Source: Peltaster fructicola
Taxonomy: Eukaryota; Ascomycota; Dothideomycetes
DNA length: 64,000 nt
Direction of reading: 5' to 3'
NCBI GenBank assembly: GCA_001592805.2
Contig: CP051140.1
Coordinates: 310,001 to 374,000, forward strand
In this document: positions 32,352-42,319 of the stretch, one piece after another
Layout of the letters: every line of letters begins with the position of its first letter
How positions within the stretch are numbered: position 1 is the first letter of the stretch
The notes under the pieces: generated by a model
Database searches by the model: none
Told to the model about the DNA's origin: nothing
Seen by the model: the letters and a program-made list of their open reading frames with translations, nothing else
Translations under genes and position numbers: made by a program

Positions 32352-33477
32352 TCAACTTGGCCAGTATCTTTGCACAAGCTCGACTCCAGGCTTAACCCAG
32401 TCGGTCTCCTATCAAAGATGTTAGCCCAGGCAACACAATACTACCCATCAGCTCACCAAGGTCGCTGGCAGTCCTGAAGATGCATCATGGTTGTCAAAGC
32501 CGTGCATACCTCCTTCGCCGATGGAGAGATGGAACGGTACCTCTGGCAACTTGCTCTGGAACGCCTTTGCAAACTTCCTGGTTCCTTCGACTGGCACAAC
32601 ATTGTCTTTATCACCATGCAAGATCCACAAAGGCGGGAAGCTTGATACTGTGTCAAGTTGCTCGAGTGGGTATAACTCGGATTGCTGGCCGAACATGGAG
32701 CCAAATCTTCCTGACTGGAAAGCTATGAGAAGCAGCGGCACACCTTCAGGCGGCAATCGAGACGTGATCACCTCCTTACCAGACAGTTCCCGGATGTGAT
32801 CATCCAGTAATCTTCGGTCGAGTTGAGGTGCAGGAGGGTCGAAGAGCTCTTTATGGTAGTCCTCTGTGAAGTGTGCTGACTTCATGTCGATCATAGGATA
32901 GTGTGCAATGACTGCTGCTACACTTTGCGGTATCTGGAAGCCGGACTGGAGGGCAAGCCACTGCTCAACCGTCAGCGAGACTTCAACATCTCTACATCAA
33001 CCTACTCCTCCAGCAGACTCGCCAGTCACAAGGATATGCTTCAGGTCTGGCTCTACACCATGAGGCAAATACTGTGCAAGGTTACCTGGCTTCAACAGCC
33101 AAGCATATAAGTCTTTGGCATCCTCGAGGATGTCTACTCCTGTCGCTTCGGGCAGTAGGCGATAGTCCGGACTGACGGCGATAGCGTTGTGCTCCAACGT
33201 CAAGTCCAATACCCAGTCAGCATACCAATCTGGGAAAAGTCGTTGACCCTGTAGGCATTAGTAGTGCTTTGGAGCGGCGAGAGCAATAGCTTACGACTAC
33301 CAGTCCACCGCCATGCCAATGCACCGTGACGGGTGTTCTTCCAGCCTTCAGACCTTTAGGTAGGAGTATGGATGCTGGTACATCCGTCCCGGTGACACGC
33401 TTATAGGCGACATCGATGATCTCGAAGCCAGCATACTTTGCTGCGATTGAATCGCCTGGAATCGGTGCGATGGGCAT
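32352..33477 (-). CDS. Alpha/beta hydrolase, HSL/carboxylesterase-like
   Basis: Four exons: 33477-33295, 33248-33006, 32960-32457 and 32408-32352; introns of 46, 45 and 48 nt; 328 aa. It should hydrolyse carboxylic esters or short lipids. The oxyanion-hole motif HGGG occurs in TVHWHGGGLV. The nucleophile Ser is in GESAGG. The acid Asp is in WILHGDKDNVVPVEG and the catalytic His is in GGMHGFD; all three lie in standard order and spacing for the hormone-sensitive-lipase class. No signal peptide is seen, so it is probably intracellular. I prefer the second in-frame ATG (33477) over the one at 33537, because a TATA box lies only a few bases before 33537. The last exon is short (18 codons plus stop, ending RYWPS) and is inferred from splice sites and phase. 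Confidence 0.85.
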
Positions 33478-33542
33478 GGTGAAGTGTTTGGCTACTTGTT
33501 GAAATGCTGTGATTATCCTCACTCCTCGAGTCGGCATCCTTC

Positions 33543-33550
33543 CTTTTATA
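33543..33550 (-). promoter_or_regulatory. TATA box of the alpha/beta hydrolase gene
   Basis: On the minus strand this reads TATAAAAG. It is about 65 bp upstream of the ATG at 33477 but less than 10 bp from the ATG at 33537, which argues for the downstream start. Confidence 0.5.
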
Positions 33551-35697
33551 TCTGACCAAACTTTACCATCTACTGGACATAGCTACACAGCCAATGTCCG
33601 TCGGTGGCCTGAGGCATGATTCTGCTGACTAAATCCTGGCCCGGACACAACTGACCTTCCTAGGCCGAGCATCCATTACTAACTCCAATACAGCGACAGG
33701 GACTTGTGACCATGTCCTCACGTGAGTGGTGGAAAGCAACTCCTGCCAGCACCACGAGGTCGCCGCAGCTGCTTACATTACAACGATATCGCCGTTATGG
33801 CAGTGAGAGGCGCGCTCGCCAACGCCTGTCCAACATGACCGATGCGAATCTCATTGACTAATATGCCGGTGTCCAGGTTCACGACCTAGGGTATCGGCAA
33901 GCAGCAACCGAAGCTGACACTAAACCCTTACCGAAGTGCAGGCATGTTCTGGACAATCCCTGACCGCAATGGCGTGGAGACGCATGGCAGAATCTGAATC
34001 ACCAACCACCTGTAGGCTCGACAGACCAAACCTCGAGGTGCCATGCGAGAGACTGATGTGACCTCGGGCTGAGTTGTACCTCGTGTATGACAGACAAGTG
34101 CAACAGATGAATTGTGGTTTGCTTGGACACAGAATCATGGCACACACATGGACACTGGAGCCTGCATTGCGCTTGGGGATCGACCTCCTGTGTTTCAGAC
34201 GAGACGCAGTGTGCCGGCGAGGCTGATGACAGAGCATATATGTATGCGTCGCGTCCTAGTCGCTGGTGCCAGGGCCGCAAAGAACCTTGTGGCCAAACCA
34301 CAGGCTACGTTTGACCGTTCAAGTACGGTAGGTCTTACTCCTGAAGATAATGCTTATCAACAGCAAGATCGTGGCGAGCGTTGAGAGGCAGGCGTACGCA
34401 TGGCGAGGGCAGCGTCGGCGCCTTTCAAATCTACACACCACTTGACACGATCGATGTCGCAGTGACGCATGCAGATAAAGCTTTGGAAAGTCGTACTGAT
34501 GATCGCAGGAATGACCAGGGATGCAAAGACTATTCGTCGACGATACGCTCACACATCGGTGGCAGGCACAGTAACGTGTCAGACATTACGACGACGGCGT
34601 CTGCGGATGTTGCGGTTACTGGGTGATCTCCCCGTCTCTATTCTTGACGGTCTCTAGGGTTATCCAAATCCTTCGAACAGAAGATGGCAAATCCAGGGCT
34701 CATTGCCTGCGGAGCCACTTCAGTGCAAGCTCCCGTTTATGCGGACCAGGGCACCACTCGGTTTATTCTTGCCAAGCTCCAAGGTACGGTACCTCGAACT
34801 AAGCAGATACTGCCAATCGAGCAGATCAACCTGTTGACGTAGCCAGCGTCGACAAGCTTCTCACGGTAGGATGCTGAAGAGAGAGCATAGGCCGAGAAAA
34901 CCAGACAGGTTCGTGGCAAGAGCTGTGGCGGTCTTGACTAGGTTGCTGTTGTTGACGCCCAACGAGCAAGGACGTGGTCGAGCTGTGAGGATAGCATATG
35001 TCCCATGGTGTTGTGCACTTGCTCAAAAGGTGATGAGGCGCTGTGGTTCCTCGATGCTGGCCCAGCTCCATGTCTGCATGATAGCTTCTTTCACCTGCAG
35101 CAATATCTCGTGTACGATGCTACCTTGCATGGTGAGATGCGATCCCGCAGCAGGTAAGATCGGGTTGACCAGACGGAGACCTCAATTCATAGGTCTACAA
35201 ATGCTCAAGTTAGATTACCAACCTGGTAAGTTGGACGCAGCCTGCGGCGCTCATTAAGTCATCGTGCGTTGGCCATTGGTTCACTGATATTATGCGCTGC
35301 GGCCGTACCATATCGATTGGAAATGCTTGCGCATACGCCGCTGTTGTGCAGTAACCTGTGGAAGAGGTTGATTCAATAGAGTGCGAGCGACGCCCAAGTT
35401 GCGTTGCGCAAGATAAGACGCGAACAGGAGCTAATGTCGATGTATGGCGTTATCGCCCCCAGGATGCGTTCTGGGTGTGTGTGGAAGCAGGTTTGTGGTG
35501 AGATCGATTTCAGAACCACACCCGAGGAATCGGTTGTGTATGAAACGTTACATAGCAATCCTGAAGGTGGTGGCACTTCATGTAAGTCGTAATGATGTAG
35601 ATCCTTCGTCGTGGTGGCAAGATGCCTATATCCTGCGAGGCATGTGCGATTCCCTCCCTATCTTGTTTGCCTCATTGACTGTGCATCGACTCACACG
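33551..35697. other. Large divergent intergenic region, nothing recognised
   Basis: About 2.1 kb between the divergent hydrolase and transporter genes. Open frames up to ~128 codons (34871-35257, +) give translations without recognisable features. No repeat or RNA gene was found. It may hold decayed material, but I cannot name any. Confidence 0.45.
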
Positions 35698-37331
35698 ATG
35701 TCTGACAAGATCGAGTCCAGTAGCACCAGCTTGACCGGCGTTGGCAATGACAAAGAACTCCAAGGACATCTCAAGCGGTCTAATCTGATGATCAATGAGG
35801 CAGGCTTCGTTCGATGGAGCAACGACAATCCTCGTCACCCTCGTAATTGGACTCTCCGGGCCAAGATGTACAACACCGTTATCATCTTGTTATTGGAGTT
35901 CATCACAAGCGCTGTTGGTACTGCTGGAACATCAGCAGCTCAAGAGATGCAGAAGGATTTCGATATCGACCTTATCGTGTCTCTTGCATGTCTCACCTCG
36001 TCATATATGATCGGCCAAGGCATCGGTGGCATATTCTTCCCACCATATTCTGAGGTCTTCGGTCGAAAGACACTCTACATCGCATCAACGCTGGTGTACG
36101 CCATCTTCTCCGTCATCGCAGCTGTGGTACACTCACTACCAGCGATAGTGATTGCGAGGTTCTTGTCAGGGCTTGCTTCAGCTATCCCGACGATTGTCGT
36201 TGCAGGGAGCATTGAGGATGTCTTCAACACGAAAGCTCGTGTTTGGATGATCTTCGTGTGGGCAACCGTCGGCAACGTTGCTGTCTGTGTAGGACCAATT
36301 TATGGGAGCTTTGTTACGCAGAACCTGGGATGGTAGTTCTACTCGTCCATCCGAGAGGCTGTGTGCTGACTCCAACCAGGCAGTGGGTGCTCTACATGCC
36401 GGCGATAGGGCTTGGGATACTGTTTCTCTTCTGCTTGACGTTGCAGGAGACTCGACCAAGTCTATTGCTTCAGCGAGAGGTCGATGCCGCTCGCAAGAAG
36501 CTTCCAATGCCTGAGATCAAGATCCTCAATCCAGATGCAGCACCTGGATTGAAAGCGCTGATCGCCCTGACACTACTCCGACCTATACACCTTCTCTTCA
36601 CCGAGCCGATCGTCATGGCTGTTGCGTTCATTGGTACCGTAACCTGTGCCCTCTTCTACCTTCAAGCTGAGTCCATTCCACTGGTCTTCGAAAGTTATGG
36701 TTGGTCGCCAGCATCAGCCTCGCTGGGCTTCATCCCGGTCATATTAGGTTGTCTGGCCAGCTTTTTCGTGCGGTTTCTTGACCAAGCAAAGTTGCGTCGA
36801 GTGGTGCACAGCAGAAGACGTATTGAGCCAGAAGACAAACTGACTGGCTTCGCGATTGCCGCACCAGCCCTGGCGTTTGGTAGGCTGTGTTCTTGTCAGT
36901 GCTGAGTCTCGCTGACTCCCTTCGCAGGCTTATGGGCCTTTGGATGGACTATTCCTCCTGTTACACGGGTGCATTGGATTGTGCCAATGCTCGCGCAGTT
37001 CTTTGTCGGCTTCGCACTGAATGAGAATTACTACACCTTGACCGGTTATCTGGCGGACAGCTACACCATCTATGCAGCATCGGGTTTCGCTGGACTCGTC
37101 TTGTCTCGTGCTTCGACGTGTGCGGTGATTGTGCCATTCACTCGGCCCATGTATGTCAACCTGGGATACAACGTCGCTACATCGATCTTGGCGGCGATAG
37201 CGACCATCTTCTGTGCGGCGCCGGTCGTCTTCATGAAGTACGGCAAGAGACTCCGGGAGGCCAGTCGGTTCGCAAAACTCAGCTTGGCGACGTATGATGA
37301 GAACAAGGTCGAAGAAGATGCTGTACCTTGA
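35698..37331 (+). CDS. MFS multidrug transporter, DHA1 type
   Basis: Three exons: 35698-36332, 36380-36879 and 36928-37331; introns of 47 and 48 nt; 512 aa. It is a 12-helix proton antiporter, probably of the plasma membrane. The entry motif DNPRHPRNWTLRAKMYN precedes helix 1. The loop 2-3 signature is PPYSEVFGRKTLYI, and helix 4 starts ARFLSGLASAIPTIVVAG. FRPIHLL-type sequence is present as LLRPIHLLFTEPIV after the central loop, and WTIPPVTRVHWIVPM marks the seventh to eighth extracellular segment. The first intron sits after NLGW, a common position in this subfamily. The start ATG at 35698 gives MSDKIESSST; the upstream frame lacks features. It lies 332 bp before another MFS gene on the same strand. 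The substrate is unknown. Confidence 0.88.
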
Positions 37332-37663
37332 AGTGAGGGTCCAGTGGACCTTCCACAAACAATGACGTCGGCCAAGATTCTGCATTTCATACATGTGTAC
37401 TACTCATTGCTTGCGACACAACCGACTACATCCTGGCCTGATACCTCAGCATGTCAGTGCCTCGTAGAGCTTACGCTTTTATGCTCACACATCGTGTGTG
37501 TTTATCATGTGAGATCTGCTCGTCGATCTCGGTTATTGCTATCTCTGCCTCGGTGATCGATGCCACTGATCTGCGAACAGATCTTTCACGAGCGACGATC
37601 AACGAGATCATATGACTCTCAAGAAATGTGAGCGTCCTTCACTTTTGCTTGCCTCAGCTCATC
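37332..37663. other. Intergenic between two MFS genes
   Basis: 332 bp. No feature beyond the presumed terminator of one transporter gene and promoter of the next. Confidence 0.4.
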
Positions 37664-39006
37664 ATGGACGCTCACGAACTAGGAGAGAGAGTCCCGTCAT
37701 CGACACCACCAGAGGCAGATGAGGACTCTAACACCAGACAGTTTTCTCTCACACCTGCTGATAGAGGTGTTGCAGCCTGGCGTCTGTTGATTGTAGCATT
37801 CATTTTGAGCTGCTTCTTTGGGGATTCCCATTGTCCTTCGGAGTTTTCCAGGAATACTACTCTCGCCTACCGCAATTCAAAGACAACGCATTGATCGGTG
37901 TTGTGGGAACGGTGGCATCAGGGATATCATACATAGGAGCGCCTCTTGCAATACCTCTTGTGAGCCGCTATCCACAATACCGGAAGCTTATGATCTGGCT
38001 TGGCTGGCCGTTGTGTCTCCTCGGTCTGGTTGCTGGTTCTTTCGCACAGACACTGGAAGTACTGATCCTGACTCAAGGAGTACTCTATGGCCTAGGATTC
38101 ATCACGTTCTACTATCCTATCCTCAGCATGGTCAATGAGTGGTGGATAGACAGGAGAGGCTTAGCATATGCGATCATGTGCAGTGCATCCGGCTTCTCTG
38201 GCGCGGTCATGCCATTCGTTACACAAGCTCTGCTGGACAGATATGGATATGCAACAACACTGCGAGCCATTGCTGCTGGGCTTTTGGTAGTGACTGGACC
38301 TCTAATACCCATGCTGAGGGGGCGTTTGCCGGAGGCTGCAGTAAGTTCACACCCGAGGACAGACTGGACGTTCGTCCGAAGCACTCGCTTCTGGATCTAC
38401 AGCCTGTCTAATGTCGCTATGGGTTTGGGTTACTTCTTCCCATCGTTGTACCTTCCCTCGTACGCTGTCTCGAATGGTCTCAATCCGACCCAAGGCGCCT
38501 TGTTATTGGCTGTTATGAGCGTCTCACAAGCTCTAGGTCTGTTCTGTTTTGGATACATGTCGGACCGAAGGATACCAGTTGATGTGCTCACCATAACATC
38601 CCCGCTCGTTGCTGCTGTCGCAGTGTATACATGCTGGGGACTCGCAAGCACACTACCTGTTATGCTAGTGTTTGCGATGGTGTATGGCTTCTTTGGCTCT
38701 GGCTATACTGCTACATGGGCCAGGATAGGCACCTCTATCAGCAGTGATCCTATAGCGGCCTTCACTGCATTTGGTACACTGAATCTTGGCAAAGGGCTGG
38801 GCAATGTTCTTACCGGTCCGATAGGCGGAGCACTTGTCGGCAGTGATACTGTGGCAGGTGCCTATGGTGCTGTCAAGTATCAGAAGGTCGTCCTGTTCAC
38901 TGGGTCCTGCATGCTGCTCAGTGGTGCGACAATCTTGCTCTATCGTGCAAAGGACTTGAAGCTGGCCACACTGGTTTCGAGACTGAGCAAGCAGGACTCG
39001 CACTGA
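37664..39006 (+). CDS. MFS monocarboxylate-transporter-like protein, with one frame break
   Basis: The locus reads from ATG 37664 (MDAHELGERV) to a stop at 39006 without a visible intron. It belongs to the fungal monocarboxylate-porter-like branch of the MFS. The N-terminal DRGVAAWRLLIVAF is conserved in that branch. It is followed, one base out of frame, by the hallmark WGFPLSFGVFQEYYS. The remaining eleven helices are intact, including YYPILSMVNEWWIDRRGLAYAI, PYLPSYAVSNG-type sequence as LYLPSYAVSNGL, and GYMSDRR. The frame offset lies between about 37790 and 37825, and no GT-AG intron can explain it. Either the gene is disabled by a one-base change or the assembly has an indel. The substrate (a monocarboxylate, riboflavin or another small molecule) cannot be assigned. 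Confidence 0.8.
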
Positions 39007-39298
39007 AATGAGACCCTTTGCATGAGTGTGACACACCAACAGCAGGTCAGAGCTCATAGAGTAGACGAGCGCAGCCGGCGACTTCCTGCTCATAGACACT
39101 CCAGAGAATTGCTGGCTCGTGTCGAGATGCGATTGCACTACGTCGAACATCCAAGAACCTGTGCGCTGAGTGAAGCTCCCAACGCTGCCTGCGACTCACT
39201 TGGCACAGCTTACTACAACAAGTGTAGTCTGCACAACAGATTCAGCTTCTATCTGTATTACGGGTGTCATGATCAAGCCTGGAGCTGCAGATGATGAA

Positions 39299-40352
39299 CT
39301 ATGTGGACGATCCTGGGTCCATACTGTCCTTCGGAGTGTCATTCGCTTTGGAATCGTCTTTCACCTTGGTGTCATCCTTCGGTTTGGCATCATCTGTCGC
39401 TGCGCTGCCGTTCGGTTTCGCAGCAGATGCTGGGCTCTCATCATCGTGGGCGGCACCTCCTATAACATCAGGCGACTTGACGGGTTCTTCTGACTTTTTA
39501 GGTACAGCACCCTTGGCTGCATCAGCTGCTTTCGTGGCAGCCGCACTGGCAGGACTCTCATCCGGGTCGTTGACCGGTGCTGCTGGAGGAGCTGCTGGAG
39601 CAGGAGCAGTATTGGTTGGGGCGCTGGCCTCGACTGGAGCTGGAACTGACTGGCCTGGTTTGCCACCTTTCAATGCAGCGACGTGGAAGTCTGTGATAGC
39701 GCCAGCGGCATACATGTCTGGATCGTTCATCGTATTGGTCTTCACAGCTCTATCATATAGACGTGTGAGTCTCGCAACTTCAGATCGAACGGTGACTTGT
39801 TCATCTGTGTCGATGGCAGAATAGCCATGAACACCTCGACTGATGCCCAACCACATGACAGCTGAGTTCTCGATCTCGTCAACGACCCTCTCGAGGTCGT
39901 CGCGGAACATACGAGCTCTCATCGGTTGTCCTCGAGACTTCAAGAAGGCTATTAGGCCGGCGATTACAGTGTTGAGGGCGCCGAAGAGAGTGATTAAGAT
40001 GCGGCTGCTGTCACTAGCGCCCAGAGCTGTCAATGTCGCGCCAAGTACCACCTGGGACAGCAGCAATGAGTTGGTGAGTGTTGCCGTAAACATGTAAATG
40101 GCATTCTGGTGCCTGCGATGTGTCACCGCTCGGTGGTACAGCGATTCTGGATGTGGTCTGCCTCGATCTGATACTGGCCTGCCATCAGTGGTCAGCTGTG
40201 GTGGCTCACTCGCTACGCAGTATCACTTACAAGTTCATGGGTGGCACTCCGGAGAGGTTGCAGAACTGATCATGTAGATCGCCATACGCTCCGATCTGAC
40301 TGCCACTTGAGCCTGGGAATTGCAGTAGCGGACTGCTCTCATCGAGTGGCAT
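39299..40352 (-). CDS. Fungal SLATT-domain two-helix membrane protein
   Basis: Two exons (40352-40231 and 40178-39299) around a 52-nt intron; 333 aa. The SLATT fold was defined as a two-helix membrane effector linked to SMODS and SLOG domains in bacterial conflict systems; fungi have a stand-alone version of unknown role. The conserved start is LYHRAVTHRRHQNAIYMFTA. TM1 covers SLLLSQVVLGATLTALG and TM2 covers ILITLFGALNTVIAGLIAFLK. After TM2 comes the family helix RGQPMRARMFRDDLERVVDEIEN. The last ~130 residues are a low-complexity Pro/Ala/Asp/Lys tail, probably disordered and cytosolic. No partner SMODS or SLOG gene is visible in this window. It converges on the monocarboxylate-like transporter. 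The family call is confident; any defence or cell-death role is inference. Confidence 0.82.
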
Positions 40353-40672
40353 TGTGAGTAGTGGTACAACAACAACAATCTGCAATGATGAGTCCTCCCT
40401 GGCCTACTCAAGCCGATTGCATGAACGTAGGGACACCGAAGAGGCGACACTGCTCCTTAACCCAGGATGCAGCACGTTCACACTGGGGGCTGGAAAGTGT
40501 AACGCTAATTGGTCGTTCGACCTTAATATCAGCCCAGAAGGATAGCGCTCAAGTTAGCGTGGCATCTGGTCGTCGCGTAAACGACACACTGTGATATCGA
40601 ACGGTTCAAATACAGCAAGAGAGGTATTGTCTACTTAAAAGAGATCCCCGAACGCCAGCGTTATCTGTCAGC
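40353..40672. other. Intergenic, nothing recognised
   Basis: 320 bp between two minus-strand genes. No feature seen; presumed SLATT promoter and downstream terminator. Confidence 0.4.
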
Positions 40673-41681
40673 TCATCGCTTCTCAAGATCGTCGGTCATG
40701 CTCCTCTCTCGAACGTATATCCTCTTCTTCTTGCCTACTGGCGTGCCTGTATCCTTCTCGGGATCTGTGATGGTGGTCGTAGTGGCTAAAGGACTGCCCT
40801 TGGCCAGGTGTGAGTCTGCTACATTCGTTCGACTTCCAAGTCTGCTTTCGCTACGAGCATAGCCGTATCCATAGGGCATGAAAGCGTCTCTTGTCCGCGC
40901 AGGGCTATCTCTGCCGCTACTTGGGTCCATAGCCACAGCCTGTGTTGTCGAAGCCATTGGTGTGGTGCGAGTTGTGATGCCAGCATTAAACGCAGCTGGA
41001 GCGGCATCCTCTTTCCGCTCGTGTCGTCGCTTGAGCCAGATGAGCAACCAGATGAACAGCCCAAGACCAATGATGATAACGATGAGCATGATGATCCATT
41101 TCTGTCACGGTCAGTGGTGCACTTCCAAGCTTGAAACCCGCACTTACATATGAGTTGGCCCACCAGCCTCCTTGCAATGCTGGAGTGCCATTTCCAGGTG
41201 ATGGATCACCAATTCCGTTGCCGTTCGTGAACACGATACCGGTCGACTGAGCTGTGGTTGCTGTAGTTCCAGCTGCGGTCGTCGTTGCTGTTGCTGCTCC
41301 ACCTGCATCTGACGCTGTGCTGCTGGCGACTGCTTGCTCAGCGTGTTCAGAAGCTCCAAAATCTGTACCACAATTGCCTGTAAACCATGATACAAGCTGC
41401 TGACTCGATGCACTGTCCGTACAGTAGGCGTCGCATATTCCTGCTGCGCTATTTGCTTTGAGATTGGTGAGGTATGCTGACTGGCAGAAGCAGCTCCAGA
41501 TACCCTGATTCGATGTCGTCGTACCACCACATGCCGTGATGGCCTGCTGCAGAGGTGTTTGAGCCTGCGCGCATGTCTGCGCACATGCCGGAGCAGCTGG
41601 CTTGCCTGTCGAGATAATCTGAGCTGAGGTGTGGCAGAGGAAGAGGAGCGCGATGCCGGCGATAGAGCTTGTTTGCAGCAT
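40673..41681 (-). CDS. Type I single-pass membrane protein with cysteine-rich ectodomain
   Basis: Two exons (41681-41148 and 41101-40673) around a 46-nt intron; 320 aa. A signal peptide (MLQTSSIAGIALLFLCHTSAQ) precedes an ectodomain of about 110 residues with eight or so cysteines (CAQTC, ACGG, CFC, CDAYC, NCG). A Ser/Thr/Ala-rich stalk follows, suited to O-glycosylation. One transmembrane helix (IIMLIVIIIGLGLFIWLLIWL) is followed by a basic stop-transfer KRRHERK and a ~110-residue cytosolic tail. The overall plan resembles fungal surface sensors and CFEM-like proteins, but the cysteine spacing does not match CFEM clearly. I start at 41681 because the signal peptide begins there; the frame is open further upstream. 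It is probably a plasma-membrane or wall-facing protein. Function unknown. Confidence 0.8.
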
Positions 41682-42319
41682 TTTGTCGATGTTGTCTGCT
41701 TGCTTGTTGCAGGTCGAGTGTGATCGAGATGTCATAGAGCAATGTCTCAGCCGGTAGAGGAAGGAGTCGCTGTTTGCAGCTCGAGGTGATCGTGAGCGGA
41801 GAAGAGGATCGTCGAATGGTACAGGCATCCAACGGCTCGGGATCAGTGTGAGGGCAAGGAATGCTGACTTTGATGACAGTCGCGTAATGCTTTGCCTTCT
41901 CTTGTAACCAGACTGTCCGACCTAGCAGACAGCCATGGCTCCGTGATGTAGGTGTACTCCGTCGAGAACGAGAGATACCGACAAGACTATCTACTGATGC
42001 AGGAACAAGCTAGTCGAAGGAGTACCCTTTCTCCGTTCCCTTCACATGCTCTCAGGCTAGCTTGGCGGTGAGCTGTGCTTACCTTGGCTAGTAAGTGCGG
42101 TAGTGCCCGTTAGCAGCGTTTTCTGATTTAGCTCATCTTATCTTCACCTCATCCCAGCACGTTCTCCGCCAGACCTCTGGTCTGATCGTGTTACAGATAC
42201 TACATACCCAGAGCCTTGCCTCAAAGTCATCCGAACGCCGCCAACGCTAAAGTTGCACCATAAGATATTGTTGTGTCGCACATCACCACGCACCCAGTAG
42301 TGCATCGTTAGTTACCCGC
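41682..42319. other. Intergenic, nothing recognised
   Basis: 638 bp between two minus-strand genes, containing the promoter of the single-pass membrane protein gene. No repeat or coding frame is supported. Confidence 0.4.
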
